Shown here: piece after piece, positions 1-8,019 of the stretch
Layout of the letters: every line of letters starts with the position of its first letter
Numbering within the stretch: the stretch's first letter is position 1
NCBI RefSeq assembly: GCF_003268655.1
Contig: NZ_CP029642.1
Coordinates: 1,426,001 to 1,490,000 of the forward strand
Source of the DNA: Arthrobacter dokdonellae
GTDB lineage: Bacteria > Actinomycetota > Actinomycetes > Actinomycetales > Micrococcaceae
DNA length: 64,000 nt
Direction: 5' to 3'
Program-made: the position numbers and the translations under genes
Notes under the pieces: generated by a model
The model's database searches: none
Told to the model about the DNA's origin: nothing
Seen by the model: only the letters and a program-made list of their open reading frames with translations

Positions 1-598
1 GATGGGCCTGGTGTTCTCCGTGGGCGCCGTGCTCGCCATCGCCTCCATCGTCCTGACGGTGCTCTACGGCCAGACCCGCATCCTGATGTCCATGTCCCGC
101 GACGGCCTGGTGCCGAAGATCTTCGGCCGCATCTCCGAAAAGCGCGGCACGCCGGTGGCCGGCACGCTGATCGTGGGCATCGCCGTCGCACTGACCGCCG
201 GACTTATCCCGCTGGGCGCGCTCGCCGACGCCACCAGCATCGGCACGCTCTTCGCCTTCGCCCTGGTCAACGTCGCCGTGATCTACCTGCGCCGCAACCG
301 CCCCGACCTCAAGCGCACCTACAGGGTGGCGTTCTACCCGGCGACCCCCATCCTCGGCTCCCTCATGTGCCTCTACCTGATGGTCAACCTCGGCGGCATC
401 ACCTGGGTCGTGTTTGTCGCCTGGATGCTGATGGGACTGCTGGCCTACTTTGGCTACGGCCGCCGCCACTCCCGCGTCGCCGCCCTCACCGAGGCCGAGT
501 ACCGGGAGCTGTCCGCCCGCTCGCTTGAGACCATTGACATGTTCGACGCCGCGTCCCCGGCCCCGGCAGCCGGCTCACCCGACACGAAGGCCCCGTAG
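1..598 (+). CDS. APC-family amino acid permease, C-terminal part (5' end outside window)
   Basis: This is the last ~199 residues of a multi-pass membrane transporter; the reading frame is already open at base 2 and no start is visible, so the gene begins upstream. The visible part has about four hydrophobic segments, separated by the loop motif ILMSMSRDGLVPKIF, which is characteristic of the amino acid-polyamine-organocation superfamily, especially its cationic amino-acid transporter branch. It ends in a short hydrophilic Ala/Pro-rich cytoplasmic tail. The stop lies 3 nt before the start of the flavin oxidase gene, so the two are almost certainly co-transcribed. By inference the permease imports the amino acid that the oxidase uses. 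The family call is secure; the substrate is unknown. Confidence 0.85.
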   Translation, partial: MGLVFSVGAVLAIASIVLTVLYGQTRILMSMSRDGLVPKIFGRISEKRGTPVAGTLIVGIAVALTAGLIPLGALADATSIGTLFAFALVNVAVIYLRRNRPDLKRTYRVAFYPATPILGSLMCLYLMVNLGGITWVVFVAWMLMGLLAYFGYGRRHSRVAALTEAEYRELSARSLETIDMFDAASPAPAAGSPDTKAP

Positions 599-601
599 CC
601 A

Positions 602-2251
602 ATGACCGACGCAATCACGATGCTGAACCCGGACTTCCCGTTCAGCTACGACCTCTACCTGGCGCACCCGGCCGGCCTGGGCAGCGTGCCCGCCTCGGCC
701 CACGGCACGGAGGTTGCCGTCATCGGCGGCGGCCTCTCCGGGCTGGTCACCGCCTACGAGCTCATGAAAATGGGGCTCAGGCCCGTCGTCTTTGAGGCGG
801 ACCAGCTCGGCGGTCGGCTGCGCACGGCCAGCTTCCCGGGCGCCCCGGACGTCACGGCGGACCTGGGCGGCATGCGCTTCCCGGTCTCGGGCCGGGCGTT
901 CTACCACTACGTGGACCTGCTGGGGCTGTCCACGGACGCGTTCCCGAACCCGCTCGCCGAGTCCACCTCCAGCACTGTCATTGAACTGGCGGGGGAGCGG
1001 CACTACGCCACCACCGAGGCGGAACTGCCAGAGTTCTTCCGAGAGGTGGCCGCCGCCTGGAAGGCTGCCGTGAACGACGGCGCCGCGTTCTCGGCCATGC
1101 AGGAGGCCATCCGCGCCCGGGACACCAGGCGCATCAAGGAGCTGTGGAACGCCCTGGTGCCGGAGCTGGACGAGGAGACGTTCTACGGCTTTATCGCCGG
1201 CTCCGCCGCGTTCAAAAAGGCCGGCTTCGGCCACCGGGAGGCGTTTGGCCAGGTGGGCTTTGGCACCGGCGGCTGGGACACCGACTTCCCCAACTCCATC
1301 CTGGAAATCCTGCGCGTGGTCTACACCGACGCGGACGACGGCCACCGGAGCATTTCCGGCGGCGCGCAGAGGCTCCCCGAGGCACTGTGGCGGGACGCGC
1401 CGTCGGGCATGGAATTCTGGCCGGACGGCACCTCGCTGAGCTCGCTGCACGCGGGCTCCCCGCGCGGCGCCGTGGCGAAGATTGCGCGCGCCGGCGACGG
1501 ATCGATCGAGATCACCGAGCGCTGGGGGCGTGTGCACCGCTTCGCGGCCGTGGTCAGCACCTGCCAGTCGTGGCTGCTGTCCACGCGCATCAACACGGAG
1601 GAAGCGCTGTTCGCGCCGCCCATGTGGACGGCCATTGAGCGGTCGCACTACATGCAGTCGTCCAAGACGTTTGTCATGGTGGACCGGCCCTTCTGGAAGG
1701 ACATCGACCCCGCGACGGGCCGCGAAACCATGTCCATGACGCTGACGGACCGGCTCAACCGCGCCACCTATCTGCTGGACAACGGCCCGGACAAGCCGGC
1801 CGTCATCCTGCTCTCCTACACCTGGAACGACGACGCGCTGAAGTGGCTGGCGCTCACCGCCGAGGAACGCGTGGAGCTGATGCTGCATTCGCTGGCCCAG
1901 ATCTACCCGGGAGTGGACATCGCCTCCCACATTGTGGGCGCGCCGATCACCGTCTCGTGGGAGGCGGAGCCCAACTTCATGGGCGCCTTCAAGGCGAACC
2001 TGCCCGGGCACTACCGCTACCAGCAGCGCCTGTTCACGCACTTTGCCCAGGACGCGCTGCCTGAATCGCAGCGGGGCATCTTCCTGGCCGGCGACGACGT
2101 TTCCTGGACGGCCGGCTGGGCCGACGGCGCCGTCACCACCGCGCTGAACGCAGTCTGGGGCGTGGTGCGCCACCTGGGCGGCACCTCGGCGCCTGGCAAC
2201 CCGGGGCCGGGCGAACTCCTCGACGAGTACGGCCCCGTGTCGCTGGACTGA
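602..2251 (+). CDS. Flavin amine oxidase, tryptophan/phenylalanine 2-monooxygenase-like
   Basis: A 549-residue FAD enzyme. The dinucleotide-binding motif VIGGGLSGLVTAYEL lies near residues 40-54, followed by FEADQLGGRLRT (about 64-75), the GG-R-R signature of the monoamine oxidase fold. Near the C-terminus FLAGDDVSWTAGWADGAV is the second FAD-contacting motif. The N-terminal stretch FPFSYDLYLAHPAGLGSVP before the FAD motif resembles bacterial tryptophan 2-monooxygenase (IaaM) and phenylalanine 2-monooxygenase rather than ordinary monoamine oxidases. Those enzymes oxidatively decarboxylate an L-amino acid to the corresponding amide. No amidase (IaaH-like) gene is visible nearby, so an indoleacetate route cannot be claimed. 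It follows the permease gene by 3 nt and ends before a convergent hairpin. A general L-amino-acid oxidase is the main alternative. Confidence 0.75.
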   Translation: MTDAITMLNPDFPFSYDLYLAHPAGLGSVPASAHGTEVAVIGGGLSGLVTAYELMKMGLRPVVFEADQLGGRLRTASFPGAPDVTADLGGMRFPVSGRAFYHYVDLLGLSTDAFPNPLAESTSSTVIELAGERHYATTEAELPEFFREVAAAWKAAVNDGAAFSAMQEAIRARDTRRIKELWNALVPELDEETFYGFIAGSAAFKKAGFGHREAFGQVGFGTGGWDTDFPNSILEILRVVYTDADDGHRSISGGAQRLPEALWRDAPSGMEFWPDGTSLSSLHAGSPRGAVAKIARAGDGSIEITERWGRVHRFAAVVSTCQSWLLSTRINTEEALFAPPMWTAIERSHYMQSSKTFVMVDRPFWKDIDPATGRETMSMTLTDRLNRATYLLDNGPDKPAVILLSYTWNDDALKWLALTAEERVELMLHSLAQIYPGVDIASHIVGAPITVSWEAEPNFMGAFKANLPGHYRYQQRLFTHFAQDALPESQRGIFLAGDDVSWTAGWADGAVTTALNAVWGVVRHLGGTSAPGNPGPGELLDEYGPVSLD

Positions 2252-2316
2252 CGCGGCGGTCCGGCGCACTCCCGCCCCACCCCGTCGAGATTCGAGATCA
2301 CCACCAGTCGGCAGGT

Positions 2317-2374
2317 TGAGGTTGGAGATAACCACGCCTCTGCGCTGTCCAAACGGTGGTTATCTCCAACCTCA
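2317..2374. terminator. Long hairpin between convergent genes
   Basis: A perfect 19-bp inverted repeat (left arm 2317-2335, right arm 2356-2374, arm sequence TGAGGTTGGAGATAACCAC) with a 20-nt loop. It lies between the stop of the flavin oxidase gene and the stop of the DUF2891 gene, which converge, so it is read as a bidirectional transcription terminator. No long T-tract follows, as is usual in actinobacteria. Confidence 0.6.
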
Positions 2375-2390
2375 GCGTGGCAGGGCGCTG

Positions 2391-3446
2391 TTATCCCAAG
2401 TCGCGGGTGGCGGCGGAGGCGAGGGCGTCCCAGGCGAAGCTGGCCAGCCAGTGGCTGGACATGAATTCCTGGGTCTGCACCGACACCAAGCCCTTCTCGA
2501 GCAGCGGCGGCACGGCCGCCTCCACCACAGCGGCGATCGGCCCGGCGTCCACGGATTCCGCGCGGCGGAGGGCCTGGCCAATCCGGATGAGCTGCCCGGC
2601 CCGGGTCAGGTTCAGCCCGTTGAGGTGCGCCAGGTAGCCGTCCGACTCGTCAGTGACCGTGTAGGGGGCGAGTATCCGCGCGTCCGGGGCCAGCTCCGGC
2701 AGGAAGGCGGCGAACCAGGACGCTAAGGCCTCCGGACCGAGCACGCGTGCCATGAGGTCGGCCTCGCTGAGTCCGGCCGAGAGGAAATCCTGGCCGCTCA
2801 TTTCCCACCCGCCCGGCCAGCCGGCGTCGTGCTTGAACCAGCGCAGGCACGCAAGCTCGCACAACGCCGCGGCCTTTTCCCGGCCCAGCGAACGGAAGGC
2901 GTCGAGCATGAGCGCCAGGCCAAAGGCGGTGTTGGTGTGCAGGCCGTGGCGGACGGGAAATTCGGCCTTGGCCGTCCAGTCGGCCACGAGCCCTGCCACA
3001 ATGTCCACGAGAGGGTCCAGTGCTGCGCCCCATTCCCGGATCTGCCCGTCCTCCGAGGCGGCGGCACTCGCGGCGAGGCGTACCAGCCAGGCCCAGCCGT
3101 AGGGCCGCTCCCAGCTCGGGTTGGCGAGCAGGTAGGCGCCCTCGGCGGCGAGGTTTTTCGGAGTCAGGTTGGCGGCGAGGGCGGCGCGCAGCCGGTCGTC
3201 GGTGCCGGCGTCGAGCCCGTGGCCGAGCAGTGTCACGCCCAGCCAGCTCATGTGCACGCACGAATGCCAGTCAAAGGACGTGTAAAACGCCGGATGCAGC
3301 TCCTGCGGGCTGGGCCTGTCGGCAGGGGATGTCTCCACATGGTGGGACGCGTACGGGTACGGCCGGGACAGGTTGTCGAGGACAATGCCGGCGTAGGGGT
3401 TGGCCAGCGCGTCCATGCGATCGGCGGCGGGCAATGTCGTGGTCAT
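2391..3446 (-). CDS. DUF2891 family protein
   Basis: A 351-residue soluble protein with no signal peptide or membrane segment. The FDWHSCVHMSWLG motif near residues 57-69 and the pattern of buried helices (for example LHTNTAFGLALMLDAF) match the DUF2891 family, which looks like an alpha/alpha-toroid fold; the enzymatic role is not established. It is the last gene of the minus-strand 5-oxoproline cluster, 44 nt after the DUF979 gene, with a GAGGAAACCCC ribosome site before its ATG. Context suggests a role in metabolism of pyroglutamate or pyroglutamyl peptides, but nothing in the sequence proves it. Confidence 0.75.
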   Translation of the reverse strand: MTTTLPAADRMDALANPYAGIVLDNLSRPYPYASHHVETSPADRPSPQELHPAFYTSFDWHSCVHMSWLGVTLLGHGLDAGTDDRLRAALAANLTPKNLAAEGAYLLANPSWERPYGWAWLVRLAASAAASEDGQIREWGAALDPLVDIVAGLVADWTAKAEFPVRHGLHTNTAFGLALMLDAFRSLGREKAAALCELACLRWFKHDAGWPGGWEMSGQDFLSAGLSEADLMARVLGPEALASWFAAFLPELAPDARILAPYTVTDESDGYLAHLNGLNLTRAGQLIRIGQALRRAESVDAGPIAAVVEAAVPPLLEKGLVSVQTQEFMSSHWLASFAWDALASAATRDLG

Positions 3447-3490
3447 GGGGTTTCCTCAGGTGGTGATCTCGAGCCTCGGGGGGTGGGGGT

Positions 3491-4462
3491 CTAATGGAAG
3501 GCCAGGAAGTACATCAGGGCGATGTTGGCACACAGCAGCGGCACGGCGGTGGCCACTTGGGCCGTGATGACGCCGTACTTGTTCTTCATTTCCAGCAGCG
3601 CGGACGGCACCAGGTTGAAGTTCGCCGCCATGGGCGTGCAGAGCGTGCCGCAGAAGCCGGCCAGCATGCCGATGGCAAAGACGATGGCCGGGTTGCCGTG
3701 GAAGCCCTGCACCAGCACGGGCCAGCCGATGGCCGCCGTCATGATGGGAAATGCCGCAAAGCCGTTGCCCATGAGCACCGTGAAGATGAACATGCCCACG
3801 CAGTACACCACGACGGCGGCAATGAGGGAGCCGCTGGGCAGCACGCCCTTGGCGAGGGTTCCGACGGCGGTGCCCACGCCGGCCTGCGTGAACAGGATGC
3901 CCAGGGTGGAAAGCATCTGGGGCAGCAGGGCGGCCCAGCCGATGGTCTCCAGGATGCGCCGGCCCTCAAACACCGGGGCCAGCTTGTTCCTCGGGCGCAG
4001 GATGGCGACGCCGACGACGGCGGCCGCGATGGCGCCGATTCCCAAGGCCACCAGCGTGGTGTGGGTCGGATCGATGAGGGGCCTGGAGCCGATCTTGAGC
4101 ACGGGGGCCAGGAGCACGATGATGACGGTCACAACGGGCAGGGTCAGCGCCGGGATGAAGAGCTTGTTGCCGAACCTTCCTGCGTAGACGGTGCGTTGTT
4201 CCTCCGTGGTGGTCGTGGACCGCCCGTCGCCGAGCAGGCCGGTGCTGGCCAGGGCCACGAGCACCAGGACGGCGATGCCCAGCACCCAGGCCGGGGCGGT
4301 CTTCGCCTCGACAGCCGTGCCGTAAAAGAAGCACAGACCAAGCAGGCCCCAGAAGGACGAGCTGCCCCAGCGCCGCGGGTGGTTCGCGTCGCGGGCGATC
4401 AAGAAGGCCCAGGCAACAAAAAGCAGGCCAATGAGCCAGTAGATGGATTCGACGTCGATCAT
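3491..4462 (-). CDS. DUF979 family membrane protein, probable transporter subunit
   Basis: A 323-residue integral membrane protein with about nine or ten hydrophobic helices, starting with SIYWLIGLLFVAWAFLIA. It matches the DUF979 family, which is nearly always encoded beside DUF969. The ATG overlaps the stop of the DUF969 gene by 4 nt, so the two are translationally coupled and probably form one complex. These families recur next to 5-oxoprolinase (pxp) genes and pyroglutamyl peptidase genes in bacteria, so a 5-oxoproline permease is the likely role; this is inferred from context only. Confidence 0.75.
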   Translation of the reverse strand: MIDVESIYWLIGLLFVAWAFLIARDANHPRRWGSSSFWGLLGLCFFYGTAVEAKTAPAWVLGIAVLVLVALASTGLLGDGRSTTTTEEQRTVYAGRFGNKLFIPALTLPVVTVIIVLLAPVLKIGSRPLIDPTHTTLVALGIGAIAAAVVGVAILRPRNKLAPVFEGRRILETIGWAALLPQMLSTLGILFTQAGVGTAVGTLAKGVLPSGSLIAAVVVYCVGMFIFTVLMGNGFAAFPIMTAAIGWPVLVQGFHGNPAIVFAIGMLAGFCGTLCTPMAANFNLVPSALLEMKNKYGVITAQVATAVPLLCANIALMYFLAFH

Positions 4463-5181
4463 GCCTGCCCTCCTGCGGGTGCTGCGTGTGTGGTTTCTTC
4501 GTCTGCACGCGCCTCCTGGACGGCCTTGTCCAGCTGGCGGTCAAGGCGCAGCAGGCGGAAGCCATGGATCAGAAAGGCGCAGATGGCGGTGGGAATGGCC
4601 CACACGGCCAGCTGCAGCGGTTCCAGGTGGAGCCCGTACGTGGTGTCGACAAAGGTGGTGATCAGCAGGATGGAGCCGACGGCCACGAAGACGTCTTCAC
4701 CAAAGAAAACCCCGACGTTGTCCGCCGCGGCGCTGTGGCCCTTGATCCTTTCCCGCACCTTGTCCGGAACGGTGCCGTAGCGGCGCAGCGCCGCGCCCTC
4801 GGCCATCGGGAAGACGAGAGGGCGGACGGTCTGGGCGTGCCCGCCGATGCTGGTCAAGCCCAGGGCGGCCGTGATCTGGCGGACCACGAGGTATCCCAGG
4901 AGCACCCGGCCGGTGGTCAGGCGGGCAAGCTTGGCGATGAGGGCCTTGGCCTGTTCCTGGAGCCCGAACCGCTCGATGAGGCCGATGACGGGCAGCACGA
5001 CGACGAAGATGGTGACCGATCGGCTGCTGGAAAATCCGGAGCCGAATGCGTTGAGGATCTCCAGCGGGGACATTCCGCCCAGCAGCGCTGTGACTATGCC
5101 GGAGATCGTGACCACCAGGAGGGGGTTGAGGCGGATGGCAAAGCCAACGATCACCAACAGGACCCCGATGAGTACAAGCAT
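4459..5181 (-). CDS. DUF969 family membrane protein, probable transporter subunit
   Basis: A 240-residue membrane protein. It begins with two strongly hydrophobic helices (LVLIGVLLVIVGFAIRLNPL) and contains a central hydrophilic segment, GLTSIGGHAQTVRPLVFPMA, the most conserved stretch of DUF969. It is translationally coupled to the downstream DUF979 gene. It has its own promoter region with two copies of the TTGTTCAACAAT palindrome, so the membrane pair appears to be separately regulated from pxpA although part of the same gene set. The ribosome site AGGAACGG precedes the ATG. Role in 5-oxoproline uptake is inferred. Confidence 0.75.
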   Translation of the reverse strand: MLVLIGVLLVIVGFAIRLNPLLVVTISGIVTALLGGMSPLEILNAFGSGFSSSRSVTIFVVVLPVIGLIERFGLQEQAKALIAKLARLTTGRVLLGYLVVRQITAALGLTSIGGHAQTVRPLVFPMAEGAALRRYGTVPDKVRERIKGHSAAADNVGVFFGEDVFVAVGSILLITTFVDTTYGLHLEPLQLAVWAIPTAICAFLIHGFRLLRLDRQLDKAVQEARADEETTHAAPAGGQA

Positions 5182-5303
5182 GATTGTCCGTTCCTGCCGC
5201 GGCCCGCCGGGCCGCGATTACGGTTGTAGTTGTTCGGGCCAGGTCGCGGCCCCGAGCCGATCAGGCGGCCCGCCAAAAGATGGCGCCGATCACTGTGAAC
5301 TAC

Positions 5304-5349
5304 ATCATATGCTTTTGTTCAACAATCCCGCAAGTGTTTGTTCAACAAT
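5304..5349 (-). promoter_or_regulatory. Promoter of the DUF969-DUF979 genes with two GntR-type operators
   Basis: Two identical palindromes TTGTTCAACAAT occur at 5315-5326 and 5338-5349, with centres 23 bp apart (about two helical turns). On the minus strand a -35 box TTGCGG (5333-5328), an 18-bp spacer and a -10 box TATGAT (5309-5304) can be placed so that one palindrome fills the spacer and the other sits just upstream of the -35. That arrangement suggests repression. The regulator is presumably the GntR protein encoded just upstream; an identical site precedes pxpA. Confidence 0.7.
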
Positions 5350-5470
5350 CTTGCCGAACGGGGCGCCGGGGAGCGTCCTGGTGTGCGCACGCGCCGGTGC
5401 GGACACCGCCCTGGGCAGTGTTGTGCGCGGCGCACGTGCCCTCCGGGACGCGGAACGGCACGTTTCGGGG

Positions 5471-6145
5471 CTACCGCGCGACGGCGAACTGGGCCAGCAG
5501 CTCCGCCTCCGCCGCATCAAGGTAGCTGCGCAGCCGTTCGGCGGCCTCCGCCCGCCTTCCGGCCGCCAGCAGCTCCAGCAGCTCGGCGTTCAGCTCAACA
5601 TAGTGGCTGTGGAAGTCCGGCGCGTTGCTCATGGCATGGAAGACCAGCCGCATCTGTGCCAGGACGCGGGACATCATCTCCAGCAGGCCGGTGCTCCCGG
5701 TGCCCAGGATCAGGGCCTCGTGGAAGCGCTGGTTGGCGGCGGCCATCTCGGGCACGGAGCCGCGCTTCAGGGCGTCGCGGGCCTCGGCGACCACCGAACG
5801 CAGCACGTCCAGGTCCGGGCCGGGGCCCCAGAGTGCTGCGGCCGGCTCCAGGATCCGGCGCACCCGGTAGATTTCCTGGATTTCCTCATGTCCGGGGGAG
5901 GCCACGAAGACGCCGCGGTTGGGGATGCGGGTGACGATCAGCTCGCCGTCCAGCACGGTGAACGCCTCGCGCAGCGTATTGCGGGAGACGCCCAGCGTTT
6001 CTGAAAGGGATTGTTCGGAGAGCTTGGTGCCGGGCACCAGGCGGCCCTCCGCGATGCGGCTGCGCAGCACCGACGCCACCCACGCGCCCGTATGGGCGTG
6101 GGTGGCGGTGGGGGGCAGGTCGCCGAGGGCGGCATTCATGGGCAT
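5471..6145 (-). CDS. GntR/FadR-family transcriptional regulator (FCD domain) of the 5-oxoproline cluster
   Basis: A 224-residue regulator. Residues ~20-85 form a winged helix-turn-helix with the GntR signature (LVPGTKLSEQSLSETLGVSR followed by NTLREAF). Residues ~95-215 form an all-helical FCD ligand domain. FCD-type GntR proteins usually bind a small carboxylate and are released from palindromic operators by it. The gene sits between the carboxylase gene and the transporter pair. The likely operator TTGTTCAACAAT occurs upstream of pxpA and upstream of DUF969, so it probably senses 5-oxoproline or a product. The ATG lies 6 nt after a TAGATT -10 box, so its own mRNA is probably leaderless. Confidence 0.85.
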   Translation of the reverse strand: MPMNAALGDLPPTATHAHTGAWVASVLRSRIAEGRLVPGTKLSEQSLSETLGVSRNTLREAFTVLDGELIVTRIPNRGVFVASPGHEEIQEIYRVRRILEPAAALWGPGPDLDVLRSVVAEARDALKRGSVPEMAAANQRFHEALILGTGSTGLLEMMSRVLAQMRLVFHAMSNAPDFHSHYVELNAELLELLAAGRRAEAAERLRSYLDAAEAELLAQFAVAR

Positions 6146-6151
6146 GGGTCC

Positions 6152-6157
6152 AATCTA
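6152..6157 (-). promoter_or_regulatory. -10 box of a leaderless GntR mRNA
   Basis: TAGATT on the minus strand ends 6 nt before the ATG at 6145, which places the transcription start at or next to the start codon. There is no Shine-Dalgarno sequence. Confidence 0.55.
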
Positions 6158-6189
6158 TCCAACGCGCGGGCCACGCCGGCGCACGTTTC

Positions 6190-8019
6190 CTATTCGATGC
6201 GGCACACCGGCTCGCCGCGCACCAGCCCGTCGCCCGGCGCGTGCCCGCCGCGGACGACTGTTCCCGCGCGGTGGGCCGTGACGGTGGATTCCATTTTCAT
6301 GGCCTCGACGACGGCGACGGGGTCCCCGGCGGACACTGGCGCGCCGTCGCCGGCCACCCACTTAACGAGCTTGCCGTTCATGGGGGCCGCGAGCACGGCG
6401 GGGTCCGCCCCGACGCCAGCCGCGCCGCCGGCCGCGCCGCCGGCCGCGTGCGTGCCGTCCGGGCCGGCAGGAACGGAACCGCCGGCCGCGTGCGTGCCGT
6501 CCGGGCCGCCGTCGTCCCCGGGAGTCCCAAAATTTCCGCGGTTCCCGCTGCGGAGGGCGGCCAGCAGCTGCCCGGGAAGGCCGATCCGCAGGGCCTTGCC
6601 GTCGACGTCAATGGTCAGCTCCTCGCGGCGGGCGTCGGGCTCGGCGCGGGCGATCTGGTCCGAGGCGGCCAGGGTGGCGGCGAACTCGGACTCGATCCAG
6701 GTGGTGTGCACGCCAAAATGGTCGTCTGCGGTGAAGTCCGGGTCGCGGACCACGGCGCGGTGGAACGGCAGGACGGTGGGCAGCCCGGCGATGACCATTT
6801 CATCCAGCGCCACCCGGGCGCGGCGGAGCGCCTGGGCGCGGTCCGCCCCGTGCACGATGAGCTTGGCCAGGAGGGAGTCGTAGTCGCCGGGCACCGTGGA
6901 ACCGCTGCGGACGCCGGTATCGACGCGGATGCCGGAACCGGTGGGCGGTTCAAAGGCCGAGACGGTGCCCGGGCCGGGCAGGAACCCGCGCGCGGGGTCC
7001 TCGGCGTTGAGCCGGAACTCAAACGCATGACCCACCGGCTGCGGGTCCTCCGTGAAGCGCAGGGCCTCTCCGTCTGCGATGCGGAACTGCTCGACCACCA
7101 GGTCCACGCCCGTGGTTTCCTCGGTGATGGGGTGCTCCACCTGCAGCCGGGTGTTGACCTCCAGAAAGGAAACGGTGCCGTCGTCGGCCACCAGGTATTC
7201 CACGGTGCCGGCACCCTGATACCCGGCCTCCCGGCAGATGGCCTTGGCGGACGCGTGGATGCTGGCCCGTTGCGCGCCGCCAAGGAACGGGGCGGGCGCC
7301 TCCTCGACGAGCTTTTGGTGCCGGCGCTGCAGCGAGCAGTCGCGCGTGCCGACCACCACCACGTTCCCGTGCCGGTCCGCCAGCACCTGGGCCTCCACGT
7401 GGCGGGGGCGGTCCAGGAACCGTTCCACGAAGCATTCGCCGCGGCCAAAGGCGACGGTTGCCTCGCGGACGGCCGATTCAAAGGCGTCGTCAATGTCCTC
7501 CAGGGTCCGCGCGATCTTGAGCCCGCGCCCGCCCCCGCCAAATGCCGCCTTGATGGCGACCGGCAGGCCGAACGTGGCCGCGAAGGCGCGCACCTCGGCA
7601 CCGGAACCGACAGGTCCGTCGCTGCCGGGCACCAGCGGGGCACCGGCACGGACGGCAATTTCGCGGGCCGTGACCTTGTTGCCCAGGTCCCGGATGGCCT
7701 GCGGCGGCGGCCCGATCCACGTCAGCCCGGCATCGAGGGCGGCCTGCGCGAAGTCGGCGTTTTCGGACAGGAAGCCGTAGCCGGGGTGGACGGCGTCGGC
7801 CCCGGACCGGTGGGCAATGTCAATGATCTTGGGGATGTTCAGGTAGGTGTCCGCCCCGGAGCTGCCACCCAGTGCGTAGGCCTCGCCGGCCCGGCGCACG
7901 TGCAGCGCGTCGGCGTCGGGATCGGAATACACGGCGACGGACTCGAGCCCGGCGTCTGCGCAGGCGCGGGCCACGCGCACGGCGATCTCGCCGCGGTTGG
8001 CGATGAGTACTTTTTTCAT
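6190..8019 (-). CDS. Biotin carboxylase fused to biotin carboxyl carrier domain
   Basis: A 609-residue protein. Residues 1-~450 are a complete biotin carboxylase: [18 protein letters not shown] at the N-terminus, the ATP-grasp glycine loop [34 protein letters not shown] and [20 protein letters not shown] with the catalytic residues. A Gly/Ala-rich linker containing a duplicated PDGTHAAGG motif follows. The last ~75 residues are a biotinyl domain with VEAMKMES, the biotinylated lysine being about residue 575. The start ATG overlaps the stop of the pxpBC gene (ATGA). No classical carboxyltransferase is adjacent; the neighbouring pxpBC protein belongs to the family long annotated as biotin-dependent carboxyltransferase. 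Whether biotin chemistry takes part in 5-oxoproline use is unknown. Confidence 0.88.
   Translation of the reverse strand: MKKVLIANRGEIAVRVARACADAGLESVAVYSDPDADALHVRRAGEAYALGGSSGADTYLNIPKIIDIAHRSGADAVHPGYGFLSENADFAQAALDAGLTWIGPPPQAIRDLGNKVTAREIAVRAGAPLVPGSDGPVGSGAEVRAFAATFGLPVAIKAAFGGGGRGLKIARTLEDIDDAFESAVREATVAFGRGECFVERFLDRPRHVEAQVLADRHGNVVVVGTRDCSLQRRHQKLVEEAPAPFLGGAQRASIHASAKAICREAGYQGAGTVEYLVADDGTVSFLEVNTRLQVEHPITEETTGVDLVVEQFRIADGEALRFTEDPQPVGHAFEFRLNAEDPARGFLPGPGTVSAFEPPTGSGIRVDTGVRSGSTVPGDYDSLLAKLIVHGADRAQALRRARVALDEMVIAGLPTVLPFHRAVVRDPDFTADDHFGVHTTWIESEFAATLAASDQIARAEPDARREELTIDVDGKALRIGLPGQLLAALRSGNRGNFGTPGDDGGPDGTHAAGGSVPAGPDGTHAAGGAAGGAAGVGADPAVLAAPMNGKLVKWVAGDGAPVSAGDPVAVVEAMKMESTVTAHRAGTVVRGGHAPGDGLVRGEPVCRIE

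Noticed and set aside
575..2335. A 586-codon minus-strand frame opposite the flavin oxidase
   Set aside because: No recognisable motif, and the plus strand encodes a clear FAD enzyme.
2391..2726. Small plus-strand frames opposite DUF2891
   Set aside because: They are shadows of the minus-strand gene without ribosome sites.
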